Source: Emiliania huxleyi CCMP1516
Lineage: Eukaryota; Haptophyta; Isochrysidales; Noelaerhabdaceae
Length of the DNA stretch: 64,000 bases
Reading direction: 5' to 3'
Assembly: GCF_000372725.1 (NCBI RefSeq)
Contig: NW_005197053.1
Location: 200,530 to 264,529 of the forward strand
In this document: piece by piece, positions 1 to 9,906 of the stretch
Layout: each line of letters begins with the position of its first letter
Numbering within the stretch: the first letter of the stretch is position 1
The notes under the pieces: model-generated
Database searches by the model: none
Told to the model about the DNA's origin: nothing
Seen by the model: only the letters and a program-made list of their open reading frames with translations
Translations under genes and position numbers: made by a program

Positions 1-1
1 C

Positions 2-181
2 GTCTACGTGCCACGCCACGGCGGCCGGTGGGTGCAAACCTCGCCAGGGCAGTACTCGCTCGCGTGGGACGCCCCGCCGCAGCCCCGCTCGTCGCTGCCC
101 TCGTCGCAGCCCACGCACGCTCGGTACCCGCCACAGCAGTACACCGAGGGGAGAGGCCGTCGGAAGTACGACGAGCTGTGA
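2..181 (+). CDS. C-terminal end of an unknown protein, 5' part outside window
   Basis: An open frame enters from the left edge and stops with TGA at 179-181. It encodes about 59 residues rich in Pro, Gln, Ser and Tyr (for example ARYPPQQYTEG) and ends in a basic stretch, RGRRKYDEL. The composition looks like the disordered tail of a real protein rather than a shadow frame. There is no start codon because the gene begins before the window. I do not recognise the family. The alternative is a chance open frame in GC-rich DNA. Confidence 0.35.
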   Translation, partial: VYVPRHGGRWVQTSPGQYSLAWDAPPQPRSSLPSSQPTHARYPPQQYTEGRGRRKYDEL

Positions 182-396
182 GAGAATACTGCCGTGAGAG
201 AGGTGGGCGTGGGATCTTCCGTGTGTCCCGTTTTGCTATAGTGAACCAAACAATTATAGTTCAAGTGTAACTCACTCCCAGTCTTTTGAGCACACTCTGA
301 AAGCCGCAGTATATATCGAAAAGACGGAGGAGCAACGAGCTCCCTGGCGTGCGAGCCAAAAAGATACTCCCCCTGAGCCCTGTCAGGGTGTGTGCG

Positions 397-560
397 GCAA
401 AATTGATGCGGCCTGGCTCACGCTGCAGGGACCGAAAGGTCGCCGACCTGATCACGGCTGCCGGCGCCTCGGCGCCGGCCGACGCCGTGTTCGGCGGCAG
501 GTTTGCGACGGGCGAGACGCCCCGCCCAACGACCTCCGCCTCCGAGGCGGACAAGGGGAG
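397..560 (+). pseudogene. Duplicated fragment of the 55175-56077 gene
   Basis: About 160 bases closely match 55841-55992, inside the 3' part of the gene at 55175-56077 (the part encoding GKIDAACRDRKVADL and onward). This copy carries a roughly 12-base insertion after GATGCGGCCTG and a few substitutions (for example TTCGGC for TTCAGC). Nothing else of that gene lies here, so it is a partial copy without its own start. Confidence 0.75.
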
Positions 561-1254
561 CGTGGCCAGTACTGCTATGTATACGTACCGCCCTACATGC
601 ACCCGTGTGTCCTGCCTATGCATTGGCAGGGTTAGACGTCGCGCGAATGCATAGTCCATAGCGTGTCTTATGCAATACGTCACCACCACCACCCCACCAC
701 CACCACCACCGCATCCCCCCACGTACTTTTAGCTTACTGGGAGAAAAGAGAGAGGGGGTTGTGTTCTCTAGGCCCCTAAGGGCCCTACGCGCGGCGTGAG
801 AGCTCGGAAGCGAGCTTTGCACGGCGATCGAGGATGGCACGGTTCACCCCCTTCACCGAAGCGATGGAGATGCGTTCCGCGTGGTGTGACACAAATGTGA
901 AATGAGAGGCGGGAGTGGGGAGGGTAGCTACGCGGTACGCGGTGCGGTCAACGCCCGAGCGTTGAGCCTTGCGCGCAAGGCGGTTGATCTTTGCAACTGC
1001 TGGCGGCGAGAAGCCGCCGCCGAATGTCTCGTGGAGAAGCAGGTTGAACTTGTTTCGTTTGGTGAAGATCCCATCATGGTAGTGGCCACGCTGTGACTTG
1101 ACGTAGCCTTGGCCGGTGGTGTGGTCGAACGCCCGTTGACCAGGTAGGTGGATTGTCCAAAATACGTCAGCCTCGCACGCCTAGCGCTAGGTCTGACACC
1201 CGACCGCCCCCCCCTCCCTAATATTAGCCGGTAGGAGCACATTTTGGCCGGCTA
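561..1254. other. Intergenic stretch with a dispersed repeat; no gene seen
   Basis: It holds a CACCACCAC microsatellite near 680-715 and the repeat copy at 721-825. I see no open frame with protein-like composition. Confidence 0.5.
721..825 (+). repeat. Dispersed repeat R4, inverted copy at 25150-25252
   Basis: About 100 bases, including AGAGAGGGGGTTGTGTTCTC and CTAGGCCCCTAAGGGCCC, recur in reverse complement near 25150-25252 with few differences. The two copies lie in otherwise gene-free DNA, which suits a mobile-element end or other interspersed repeat. Confidence 0.7.
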
Positions 1255-3362
1255 ATGTTAGGGAGGGGAGGCCGAAAAACGCATACTTTTGTCCACGTAC
1301 CAGGGTTAAGAATTCTTTGTGTTATTTTTGTCGTTCTGGGGTTCCGCGAACTTGCACGGCGGTACACAAGCCAAATGTCCGCCCGGACCGCCTACCTCCT
1401 CTGGTCGCCCGGCTTTGCTCGCGCTCTGGTCATCTCCACAGCCGCAGAGCTAGCGGTCCTCGGCGCGGTGAACACGGTTCCTGCCCTCCAGTTGCTCGCG
1501 GAAGACATGGTAGCTGCGGCGCAGCTGGCACTCCTCGAGGGAGCGCACGCCTTGCACTGGTGGTCGGCGATCGCTATGCTCGCGAGCGCCTGCTGTGTGC
1601 TTCAGATCATCCTCACAGCGCTCTCGCTCGGCTGCAGCGGCCTCAACGCCCTCCTCGGCCCTGTCCGGCCGCCGCTCCTGGCCGCGATACTGCTGCTGCA
1701 GGCGGGCAACTGGCACAGCGTTGTGACGAGAAAGCCGGAAAACGCGCGCCTGGTCGCTCTCGGCACCGCAATCTCCGTGCTCATCTCCTTGTCCCCCGAG
1801 ATCACGGAGCGCTTGCGCCGTCGCCCTCAGCGAGGGGGCGCGGCGGAGCGCGCGGCGGACGGCGCCACAGAGGTCTCGCTGAGGGTCGCAAAGGTGAGCT
1901 GCTCTGTGTGCGAGGGAAAGGTGCGGTCCGTTGCCGAGGCGCACACCGCGGTGCTCCGATGCGATGTCGACATCGACCGCTCGCTCGCGAAGCTGAAAGT
2001 CGACGCCGCCGGAGAGGTTGCCGTGGCCGCGGTGACGGCCGAGGTCTCCTGTGAACGGCGTCTCTTCACACCTGCAGCTGTGAACAGGCTGCCGTGGCCG
2101 CGGTGACGGCCGAGGTCGCCGCCTCGCTCGACGCGGCCGGATACCCCGTCACGAGCGGTGGCCGCGAGGCAACCGGTGGCGGCACGGAATGCGAGCGAGC
2201 CGCCGTGCGCAAGCCGGGTGGTGGAATGCGGGACGCGCAGCTTGGCGCCGTCGTCGGCGGGCTGCTCGGCTCGTCCTGCTGCGCCGTCCGGCTCCTGTGA
2301 ACGGCGTCTCTTCACACCTGCAGCTGTGAGCAGGCTCGTCCTGCTGCGCCGTCCGGCTCCTGTGAACGGCGTCTCTTCACACCTGCAGCTGTGAGCAGGC
2401 TCGTCCTGCTGCGCCGTCCAGCTGACGATCAATGCGCTCGCGCCGCTCGGTATCAACCTGCTGGCCCCTCTCGGCCTGCAGGGCTGCGCTGGGTTCAACA
2501 CCTTTTTGGGCCCGCTGCGCCCGTTCGTTCGCGGCGCGACGGCGACGTTCTTCGCGGTGCGGTGGGCCAGCGCGGGCCATGGCCAGCCGAAGAGAGCGCT
2601 GGTGGTGGCGACCGTGCTGGCGGCGCTGCTCACTTACATGCCCGAGATGCTCCTCTTCGCCGGCGCCACAGCGCTCGCGCCGCCCACCGACGGGGCGTAC
2701 TACCTCGACGTCGCCGTGGGTACGCTCCGCTCCGCTCGGCCTGCAGGCCCTCCCGCCCCCTCCCACGCCCTCGCCCGCGGCCGCAGGCAGTATGGGGTGC
2801 GAGGCGTGCCAGCACCACGTGCGCCGCGTCCTGCTCGGCTCGTCGGGCTAGAAGCGGAATGCGTGTTCTTGTCTCCCAACCAGCGACCGAGAGGGCCTCG
2901 TAATCCGCCGTAGTCACCCGTATTCCTCTGTATTCACTGTACTCCTCTCCGTTGTATTCACGCGGTGCTCTGAATACGCTGCACAATACCGTCTTCCCGC
3001 CCTGAAGATGGCGTATTCAGCGCGTAGGCTCCTCGGGCGTGGTCGACGCGCGGGTGGCTGTGAACGGCGTCTCTTCACACCTGCAGCTGTGAACAGGCTC
3101 CTCGGGCGTGGTCGATGCGCTGGTGCGGCGTGTATTTCTTCATAGCATGTATTTCTGTTTAGGCTCCTCGGGCGTGGTCGACGCGCTGGTGGCGGGCACA
3201 GAGGAGCAAGGCGTCGCCCGCATGCTCGTGCAACCACGCTGGGGGCTCGACCTCGCCGCCATCGCGAGGCGGGTCAACGACTCGGGGTTCGAGATGGACG
3301 AGGCGGCTGCCAAGGTGGCGGACGCCGGCGCGCCGCTGGGGCCGCCGTCGCCCCGCGCGTAA
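1255..3362 (+). CDS. Two-unit membrane protein with two HMA (heavy-metal-associated) domains
   Basis: Exons 1255-2043, 2115-2285, 2422-2719, 2787-2837 and 3163-3362 join in frame to about 502 residues. The protein is an internal duplication. Each half has a hydrophobic segment with a Cys-Cys pair (SACCVLQ, SSCCA) followed by an HMA-like domain with a CxxC metal motif (CSVC, CEAC). The arrangement recalls MerT/MerP-style metal import, so transport or handling of a soft metal is an inference. Introns 1, 2 and 4 lie between duplicated exon pieces; intron 4 has a GC donor. The start is uncertain: ATG 1255 is the longest, and ATG 1375 (MSARTAYLLW) is also plausible. A copy of the last exon lies inverted at 8133-8334. 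Confidence 0.75.
2050..2087 (+). mobile_element. Introner family B copy, intron 1 of the HMA gene
   Basis: A 38-base element beginning CTGTGAACGGCGTCTC and ending GCTGTGAACAG sits inside the 71-base intron 2044-2114. Its two sides carry copies of the exon piece GCCGTGGCCGCGGTGACGGC. It contains internal inverted repeats (TGTGAA/TTCACA). Confidence 0.85.
2296..2398 (+). mobile_element. Two tandem introner family B copies, intron 2 of the HMA gene
   Basis: Copies at about 2296-2333 and 2361-2398 are separated by a repeat of the exon piece GCTCGTCCTGCTGCGCCGTC. The exon piece is therefore present three times around two elements. The intron 2286-2421 removes everything between the first and last copies. 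Confidence 0.85.
2849..3041 (+). mobile_element. Introner family A copy, intron 4 of the HMA gene
   Basis: About 190 bases running from TAGAAGCGGAATGCGTG through GTATTCACGCGGTGCTCTGA to GCGTATTCAGCGCGTAG. Related sequences occur in introns of three other genes (near 4801, 6145, 50084 and 54001), each in the sense direction of its host gene. Confidence 0.8.
3059..3096 (+). mobile_element. Introner family B copy, intron 4 of the HMA gene
   Basis: Same 38-base element as at 2050. It lies between two further copies of the exon piece GGCTCCTCGGGCGTGGTCGA, so intron 4 (2838-3162) is a stack of at least three duplication events. Confidence 0.85.
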
Positions 3363-3497
3363 ACGGTGGCTGGCGTCTACGAGGTTGAAGTGAGGTCAAG
3401 AACAGTCGGGCCAGCGACAGGCATTAGCACGGGTGGTATGCGAGAGAGAGATTTTGTTTTTTGGTATGCGTAAACGGGTGGTGTTGTGAGTGTGAGT
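3174..3497 (+). repeat. Inverted repeat arm, partner 8011-8334
   Basis: About 324 bases covering most of the last HMA exon and its 3' flank recur in reverse complement at 8011-8334 with only a few differences. The acyl-CoA synthetase gene lies between the two arms. The near identity suggests a recent event. Confidence 0.9.
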
Positions 3498-4019
3498 GAG
3501 TTTGTGTGTGTGTGTTTGTATGTATCTGTGTATTTTTCTTGGTTTGGACGGCCGTTCAATCACGACCTACGTCGTCCTGCTGTACAATGCGATCGAGGAG
3601 CGAAGCCTGGTCGCGGCTACCCCTGCGGTGCCCCTCTTGATGCGGGTGGGGAGAAGAGAAAGGTCAGCCACCGAGGGCGGGGTTCTTGAGAGTTAACTCC
3701 GCTGCCGCTGCCCGACCGCTCGGAGGACGACAGCGCGTTATTGCCTGAAGAGCTTACTCGATCCACATGTGGAGCCGCACAGAGATAAACATGTGTACTG
3801 ACGTCTTCTCAGCTGCGCCTACTCTCTCTACTCTGTACTAGAGCCGAACGTAAGGGCCGGAGGCGGCGGCACCGACGTACCTACGGCTACGCCCGCCGCT
3901 CGCTCTCGTCTGGGTGTGCTCGCAGGGGACATGGGTACAGGGGACATGTGCTCGCAGGCGACATGGGTAGGGGGGCCCGACCACTTCATGACCCGGACTC
4001 CGCCTCTGCCGGCCGAGCC
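3498..4019. other. Intergenic; no gene seen
   Basis: Contains a GT-rich microsatellite near 3486-3535 and short open frames without protein-like character. It separates two convergent genes. Confidence 0.45.
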
Positions 4020-4566
4020 TCAGTACATGGACTCGATTTCGGCGGAGTACTTTTTGGCGACGACGTCGCGCTTGAGCTTCTGCGTGGCGGTGAGCTCCCC
4101 TCCGGGCACGGAGAGCTCGGTGTCGAGAACGACGAACTTCTGCACCTTCTGCGCGCGCGACGCCGCGGCCGCGTTGGCGCGGTCGATGCCTTCCTGGACG
4201 GCCTTGGCGACCTTGGGGTCTGCCTTGGCCTCGGCGACCGTGGTGGCGGAAGAGCCGATCGCCTGCATCGCGAGCAAGCAGGTTGCGTCCAGCTTGTCGG
4301 TCGGCTGCGGCCCGACCTCGGTCGGCTCCATCACGACTCGCAGCGTGAGCAGGCACGAGAGGAACTTGCGCTTGTCTCCGATGAGCACGGCGTTGCTCAC
4401 CATCGGGCACTGCAGCTTGACCTGGTAAGGGAAGAGGAAGTGAGGTAGACTTCTCCACACACACACGAGGTGGCGGGGCAAGGGCGAGGCGACCCTCGCG
4501 TCTCCACGTCTAGACGACAGGAGCCCCGAAATTAAAAGTGCAAGGCCCAATGCGCGTGGGTGAGCG

Positions 4567-4611
<45 letters not shown>

Positions 4612-7600
4612 TGTGTGTGTGTGAGTGTGAGTGTGTGTGTGTCGACCTGGTCCTCGACGAGGACGGGCGGCACGTTCTCGCCTCCCGCCGTGATGATGAG
4701 CTCCTTGATGCGGCCCGTGATCGCCAGCCTGAGATATGGGGAGATATGGGGAGATGTGGGGAGATATGAGCTCCTTGATGCGGCCCGTGATCGCCAGCCT
4801 GCGTGCTGAATACGCCAACCTCAGGGCGCGAATACGGTCTCGTGCAGCGTAGTCAGAGCACCGCGTGAGTACATGAGATGTGGGGAGGAGATATGGGGAG
4901 ATATGTCGAGATCGTGCAGAGTACTCGGAGCACCGCGTCACAACGCATGGTGCGACTACAGCGGCTACAGCGGGATGCAGCGGAAGACACTCAGCGGAAC
5001 ACACCTTAGGAACGTGTCCTCTCGAGTGCTAGCTGGGATAGGCATGAATACGTCTTCCGCTTCTCGGGGCGCGAGCATCGGCGTGCCGCTGCCGTCCGGC
5101 GCGTCGTAAAACTTGCCGAGGTCGCCCGACCGGAGGAAGCGCGCCTGCTTACCGAGGGGTGGCCGAGGGGTGGCCGAGGGGTGGCCGAGGGGTGGCCGAG
5201 GGGTGGCCGAGGGGTGGCCGAGGGGTGGCCGAGGGGTGGCCGAGGGGTGGCCGAGGGGTGGCCGAGGGGTGGCCGAGGGGTGGCCGAGGGGTGGCCGAGG
5301 GGTGGCCGAGGGGTGGCCGAGGGGTGGCCGAGGGGTGGCCGAGGTGTGGCCGAGGTGACGTGTGGCCGAGGTGTGGCCGGTTTGAGAGACGGCCGAAGCG
5401 TACGAGGTGTGTGGCCGAGAGACGGCCGACATCTAGCGGGGCGCGCCTCGTCGAACGTCTCCGCGGTCTTCTCCTCCTTGTTGAGGTACCTAGTACCATA
5501 CCTCCAGAGTATCGAACCCAGCGCGGGTTCACTCTTGCGGGTGGTGCGGTACGGCACCCCATCATCACATTGCGGCCCCGCATGCACACCTCCCCGTGCC
5601 CCTCCTCGCCGGCGGGTGCGAAGCCCTTGCCCTTCTCGAGGTCGAGCTTGACGTAGCCCGGCGCCGCGGCTACGCCGACGGTGCCTGCTCACACGCGGCG
5701 CTGTGAACAGCTGCCCCCCTTCTACAACGTGCCTACGATCTCGCCGCGCCGAGCTTGGTCTTCGATGGGAAGGCCGAGGACGTCATGTAGCCTAATTACT
5801 TAATTAACACCAATTAACACGAATTAATGGTCTTCGACGGGAAGGCCGAGGACGTCATGTAGCCCGTGGTCTCGCTCATCCCGAAGCCCTCGATGATGTG
5901 GATGTCGATCGACCAAAAGTAGCGCAGCACCTCCTTGGAGAGGGGCGCGGCGCCCGAGCCGAAGGCGGTGCACCGGTCGAGGCCGAGCCTGCGTTTAATT
6001 AACACTCAGTAACACTAAGTAACACGAATTAACACTAATTAATAGGTGCACCGGTCGAGGCCGAGCCTGCGTTTAATTAACACTAAGTAACACTAAGTAA
6101 CACGAATTAACACTAATTAATAGGTGCACCGGTCGAGGCCGAGGCTGCGTTGAGAAGACGCCGGCATGAGGGCGGGGCACCGGGAGTGTGCAGCGTACTC
6201 AGAGCACCGCGTGAGTACAACGAAAGAGAATACAGCGGAAGACAGCGGGATACAGCGGAGTACGGCTGAGTACGTGTCCTCTCGAGTCCTGGTTGGGATA
6301 CACATGAACACGTATCCGCTTCTAGGCGCCCGAGATATGGGGAGATATGGGAAGATATGGGGAGATATGGGGAGATATTCCGCTTCTAGGAGCCCGAGCG
6401 TCGTCTTGATCTTCGCGAAGACGACCGCCTAATTAAATAATTCACTCGAATGAGCACTAATTAACACTCATCTTGATCTTCGCAACGACGACCGCCTTGC
6501 AGAGGAGGTACTTGACCTCGTCTGCGCAGCTCAGCCCCGTGGCCCGGCCGCCAGACTCCGCGAGGCCCAAGTTGCGAGCCAGCCCGACCGCCTTTGCCGC
6601 CGCCGCAATCTTCTTCTGCGTCTCCGAGCCCGCCGCGCCCTTCGCCTTCATCGCGTCCATCACCTTCTCCCAGACGCGGGGGACGCCGAAGAAGAAGGTC
6701 GGCCGCGTCTGCTGCAGCAGCGGCAGGAGCCCTCCCGAGAGCGCGTCGGGCGTGGCAAAGTAGATGCTCCCGCCGGTGACGGCGGCGAACATGAAGTCGA
6801 GGAGGAGCGCGGCGATGTGCGAGAGGGGGAGGTAGGAGAGGTAGACCTGCTCGGGCCCAAAGTCGGCGAGCACGCCCTCGTCCTAACCAATTAATTAACA
6901 CTAATTGACACTAATTGACACTAATTAGCACTAATTAATAGGAGCGCGAGCTCGTCCTTTGCGAACTGGATGAACGCGTTCGCGTCCCAGGTCAGGTTGT
7001 CGTGCGACAGCATCACCCCCTTTCAGTGTCATCGTTATTATGATCATGATGTTTATTATCATCACTATTATTATTACTACTGCTGCATGACTACTACTGT
7101 CAACGGGTGTCATTACCTTGGGCGGGCCCGTGGTGCCCGATGTGTAGATGAGGCAGCAGCACTGCGTCGGCTTGAGCTTGGCCTCCTCCGCCTTCACCGT
7201 CTGCATGATGTGGCTGTGTCCGTGCGTCGCGCCGACCGTGACGCGCCCCTCTGCCATAAAGTCGACAAAGGAGAGCACCTCCTTGCTGGAGGCGATGTCC
7301 GACGGCACCGCGGTCATGTCTCCCCAGACGACGATCTTGGCCAGCTTTTGGCTCTTGTCCCGGAGCAGCGTCTCAAACTTGGAGCCGTGCGCCCAGCTCT
7401 CGGTTAGCACGAGCTTCGCCCCGCAGTCCTGGCCGAGGTACTCGCACGTCTCGATCCCGTTGGTAGGGTACGAGCCCACGATGACGCCGCCGGCCTGCAC
7501 GGAGCCGTGAAATGCGATGAGCCACTGCGGCGTGTTGAAGCCCATCACCACGCACGCGTCCTTGCTCTCGACGCCCATCTTCAGGCACGCATTCGCAAAA

Positions 7601-7908
7601 ATGTAGCACTCTTGCTCGAGCTGCGCCCACGTCATCTTGTCCCAGTGGCTTCCGACCGCCGTGGTGGCCAGGCCAGAGTAGAACGAGTAGGGATGCGCGT
7701 CGCTCGGCGCGTCGTCCTTGACGCGCCACGCCACCGCGTCACGCGACGGGTACTTCTCCGCGGTCGCATGAAAACACTCGCACAGCGTCACCGGCGGGAG
7801 CGCACTCGCGCCCGTTGCGCCGGGCGGGATGAACAGTGGCACCTCGCCGTCGATTCTCGTCGTGTAAAGCGGGCCTGCTCCGTACACGTGCTTGCCGTCC
7901 TCGTCCAT
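4020..7908 (-). CDS. ACSBG: Bubblegum-type long-chain acyl-CoA synthetase
   Basis: Activates long-chain fatty acids to acyl-CoA with ATP. Eleven exons, read from high to low coordinate: 7117-7908, 6957-7019, 6496-6882, 6394-6428, 5864-5988, 5750-5791, 5558-5684, 5447-5489, 5077-5144, 4647-4728 and 4020-4421. They sum to 2166 bases (721 residues), with phase kept at every join. AMP-binding motifs are clear: YTSGTTGPPK at 255-264, GFGMSETTG, and near the end GRIKELIITAGGENVPPV. The C-terminal part matches the ACSBG group best (NAVLIGDKRKFLSCLLTL). Joining across intron 7 gives MGYLNKEEKT, as expected for the family. Donors: 3 GT, 6 GC, 1 GA. ATG 7908 is the first ATG in the frame; an upstream exon cannot be excluded. 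Confidence 0.93.
4430..4646 (-). mobile_element. Introner family C copy, ACSBG intron 10
   Basis: About 215 bases with a CA/GT tract and a conserved body (plus strand includes GACAGGAGCCCC and CGTGGGTGAGCG). It forms intron 4422-4646. The exon octamer ACCAGGTC flanks it on both sides, like a target-site duplication, so donor and acceptor both lie in the duplicated target. Its close relative at 20465-20662 is an intron in a different gene. Confidence 0.85.
4801..5070 (-). mobile_element. Introner family A copy, ACSBG intron 9
   Basis: On the minus strand it reads from GAGAAGCGGAAGACGTATTC to GGCGTATTCAGCACGCAG. A block of ATCTCCCC decamers interrupts it. Downstream of it (lower coordinates), an exon copy of GCTGGCGATCACGGGCC and more decamers precede the acceptor used. 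Confidence 0.8.
5153..5350 (+). repeat. 11-bp minisatellite filling ACSBG intron 8
   Basis: About 17 near-perfect copies of GAGGGGTGGCC. Open frames on both strands through this block are artefacts of its period. The host intron is 5145-5446, flanked by GCGCGC on both sides. Confidence 0.92.
5685..5710 (-). mobile_element. Degenerate introner family B copy, ACSBG intron 6
   Basis: On the minus strand it reads CTGTTCACAGCGCCGCGTGT then GAGCAG, the reverse-orientation form of family B without its middle. It supplies the acceptor of the 65-base intron 5685-5749. Confidence 0.6.
5990..6393 (-). mobile_element. ACSBG intron 4: introner family A copy plus stacked AT-rich duplications
   Basis: The intron (5989-6393) contains a family A element at about 6145-6330. 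It is followed on the minus strand by repeats of the exon piece GGCCTCGACCGGTGCACC, each separated by about 45 bases of AT-rich filler (TTAATTAGTGTTAATTCGTG type). Decamers of ATCTCCCCAT lie at the donor side. Confidence 0.8.
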
Positions 7909-8132
7909 GTCTTCAAAGGCGGCGGGGGGCGTCGGCAGGGAGGTCGCTGACGAGAACGATTGATTGCGAAAAAAAAATAAAAGACTGCTGGGTGTCAGGG
8001 ACACACTCACAACACCACCCGTTTACGCATACCAAAAAACAAAATCTCTCTCTCGCATACCACCGTGCTAATGCCTGTCGCTGGCCCGACTGTTCTTGAC
8101 CTCACTTAAACCTCGTAGACGCCAGCCACCGT

Positions 8133-8334
8133 TTACGCGCGGGGCGACGGCGGCCCCAGCGGCGCGCCGGCGTCCGCCACCTTGGCAGCCGCCTCGTCCA
8201 TCTCGAACCCCGAGTCGTTGACCCGCCTCGCGATGGCGGCGAGGTCGAGCCCCCAGCGTGGTTGCACGAGCATGCGGGCGACGCCTTGCTCCTCTGTGCC
8301 CGCCACCAGCGCGTCGACCACGCCGCGTCCGATC
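8133..8334 (-). pseudogene. Inverted partial copy of the last exon of the HMA gene
   Basis: Reads VVDALVAGTEEQGVARMLV to the same stop as 3163-3362. The copy extends through the 3' flank to 8011, which places it just upstream of the ACSBG start (7908). The rest of the HMA gene is absent. Confidence 0.85.
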
Positions 8335-8460
8335 TCTAAAAATAAAAGAAATGCCGTTGGTGGCTTTCTTAGTAAGATTCTTAGTCCCCTCCCTGGATGT
8401 GAGGTTGCCGACTGCACTCCAAGTGCTCCGCTCGGCTGCGGTTTACTGACTTCTCGGCCG

Positions 8461-8689
8461 TGGGTATGTGGCCATCATGTCCTCCACATCAAGGAGCCGC
8501 TCGACCTCGAGCCTCCTCTCAGCGACCCCAAAGGCGAGCTCAAAGTTGCGTGCGAGCGCGGCTCTGTGGCGTCGCACCGTTGAGAGATCCAAAGCGGATG
8601 TCATCGGGGAAGTGACGGTGCAGCAGCGCACAGCAGGCGAGCCCGTCGTTCCACGAGCAGATCCAATTCTCAATGCTCACCCCATACAT
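8461..8689 (-). pseudogene. Calponin-homology (CH) domain relic
   Basis: The minus strand encodes a typical CH-domain core: IENWICSWNDGLACCALLHR, then after a one-base frame change near 8580, NFELAFGVAERRLEVERLL followed by DVEDMM. CH domains bind actin or serve as scaffolds. Only about 75 residues are present and the frame is broken, so I call it a relic. A sequencing error plus unseen flanking exons is the alternative. Confidence 0.7.
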
Positions 8690-8780
8690 CCGCGGCGCGG
8701 GCGCCACCGCATCATCTGTTCCGTGACGCGATTGCGAAAATTCCATTCGCTTCCGCAGTTGCGGCGAACTCCCTGGACAT

Positions 8781-9253
8781 ATGAACGTCGTCTGGCTCAA
8801 GCGCGACGTGCGGCTTCATGACCACGAGCCGCTGGCGCTCTCGCCGCCGCTCTGCCAGAGCCGCTGCTTCTCCTCTACGTGTACGAGCCTTGCCACCTTC
8901 AGAGTGACTCGTACCATGAGGCCCACCACGTATTTATCAATGAGGGGCTGGCCGACCTCGACGGCAGGGTGCGCACCATCGCCAGCGGCGATGGTGGCGG
9001 CCTTACCCTCCGCTTGGGCGACGCTGTCGATGTGCTGGCTGCGCTGCACGCGTTGCTACCAATCAAGCGCCTCTTGAGCCACCGTGAGGTGGGGAACGCA
9101 TTCTCTCGCGCACGCAATGCACGCGTGTCCGAGTGGGCCGACGCTCATGGCGTGTCGTGGACACAATGCGCGCAGGACGGCGTGAGCGACGTGCGGCACT
9201 CTGAGCTCGGTTCAGGTCTTAAAAATCCGGCGCTCAGAACCCTAGTCTACTAG
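8781..9253 (+). pseudogene. Truncated photolyase/cryptochrome N-terminal domain
   Basis: Starts MNVVWLKRDVRLHDHEPLAL, the N-terminal antenna/Rossmann domain of the DNA photolyase superfamily. About two extra bases near 8838 (CTCT) shift the frame. It continues LLLLYVYEPCHLQSDSYHEA and later LLSHREVGNAF, all family-like, to a stop at 9253. The catalytic FAD-binding half is missing. It lies head to head with the CH relic. Confidence 0.75.
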
Positions 9254-9906
9254 TCCCCTATAAAGATATAACCAGGGATACTTCGCGCAATAAAACTTTC
9301 GAGTACGGACCGGGCGGGTTGGCGCGGGAGCGGAAAATTCTTCCCAGTCCGCGCCAGTCTGAGAGAGAGTCCACTCTGCGCCCTTGTCGTGCCAGTGTGC
9401 TGTGAGACAGGCTTGTCTTTTCAGAATTCTTTGTTGTAAAATTCTTCTCAGTGTCGTGCGACCGCCTTCTGTTGTAAAATTCTTCTCACTGTCTTTTAAG
9501 AATTCTTCTCATGAGTCATGCAATAAATTCTTCTCTGGCGCCGGCGCCCCAGCGTAGAGGGCCCGTGTGTGGGGGGGGGGGGGCGAGGGAGAAGATGAGT
9601 GGAATTGATGAATTGGGCCGTTGTCCGTGCCTCCCCTCTATACGTCAGAGTGGGACCTACGCCGCGCCGGGAAAGGGGCGCGCCCGGTCCTCGACGGAGC
9701 CGCGCGCCCCAAACGACCCAGGCGGCGAGTAAGTAGTCGTCCTCGAACCTTCGACATGTAGTTGCCCATAGTTAGCGCCCGCCCGCCCCCCCCCTCCGTC
9801 GCTTCGCAAAAGAAAAAACAAAATACAAACAAGCAGAAGAGAAAGCGAAGCCAAAAAACGATTGCGTAAACGGCGTCACAAAGCCCGCCGGTTTTGATCG
9901 ACAATC
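9254..9906. other. Upstream region of the Orai-like gene; no gene seen
   Basis: It contains the motif cluster at 9391-9535. The weak open frames at 9511-9732 and on the minus strand at 9638-10167 look like shadows. Confidence 0.4.
9391..9535 (+). promoter_or_regulatory. Cluster of AAATTCTT promoter-like motifs
   Basis: CCAGTGTGCTGTGAGA is followed by AGAATTCTTTGTTG, two copies of TTGTAAAATTCTTCTCA/C, AAGAATTCTTCTC and TAAATTCTTCTC within 110 bases. The same motif precedes many genes in this window. Here the next plus-strand gene starts about 370 bases downstream. Confidence 0.5.

Noticed and set aside
4573-4809. Val/Cys repeat frame from the GT microsatellite
   Set aside because: Simple-sequence artefact inside introner family C.
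5006-5692. Frames with GHPSATPRPPL or RGVAEGWP repeats on both strands
   Set aside because: Generated by the 11-bp minisatellite inside ACSBG intron 8. All frames are open for the same trivial reason.
7908-8010. N-terminal extension of ACSBG to 8010
   Set aside because: The extension begins at a non-ATG codon and overlaps the region next to the inverted repeat; ATG 7908 is the first ATG.
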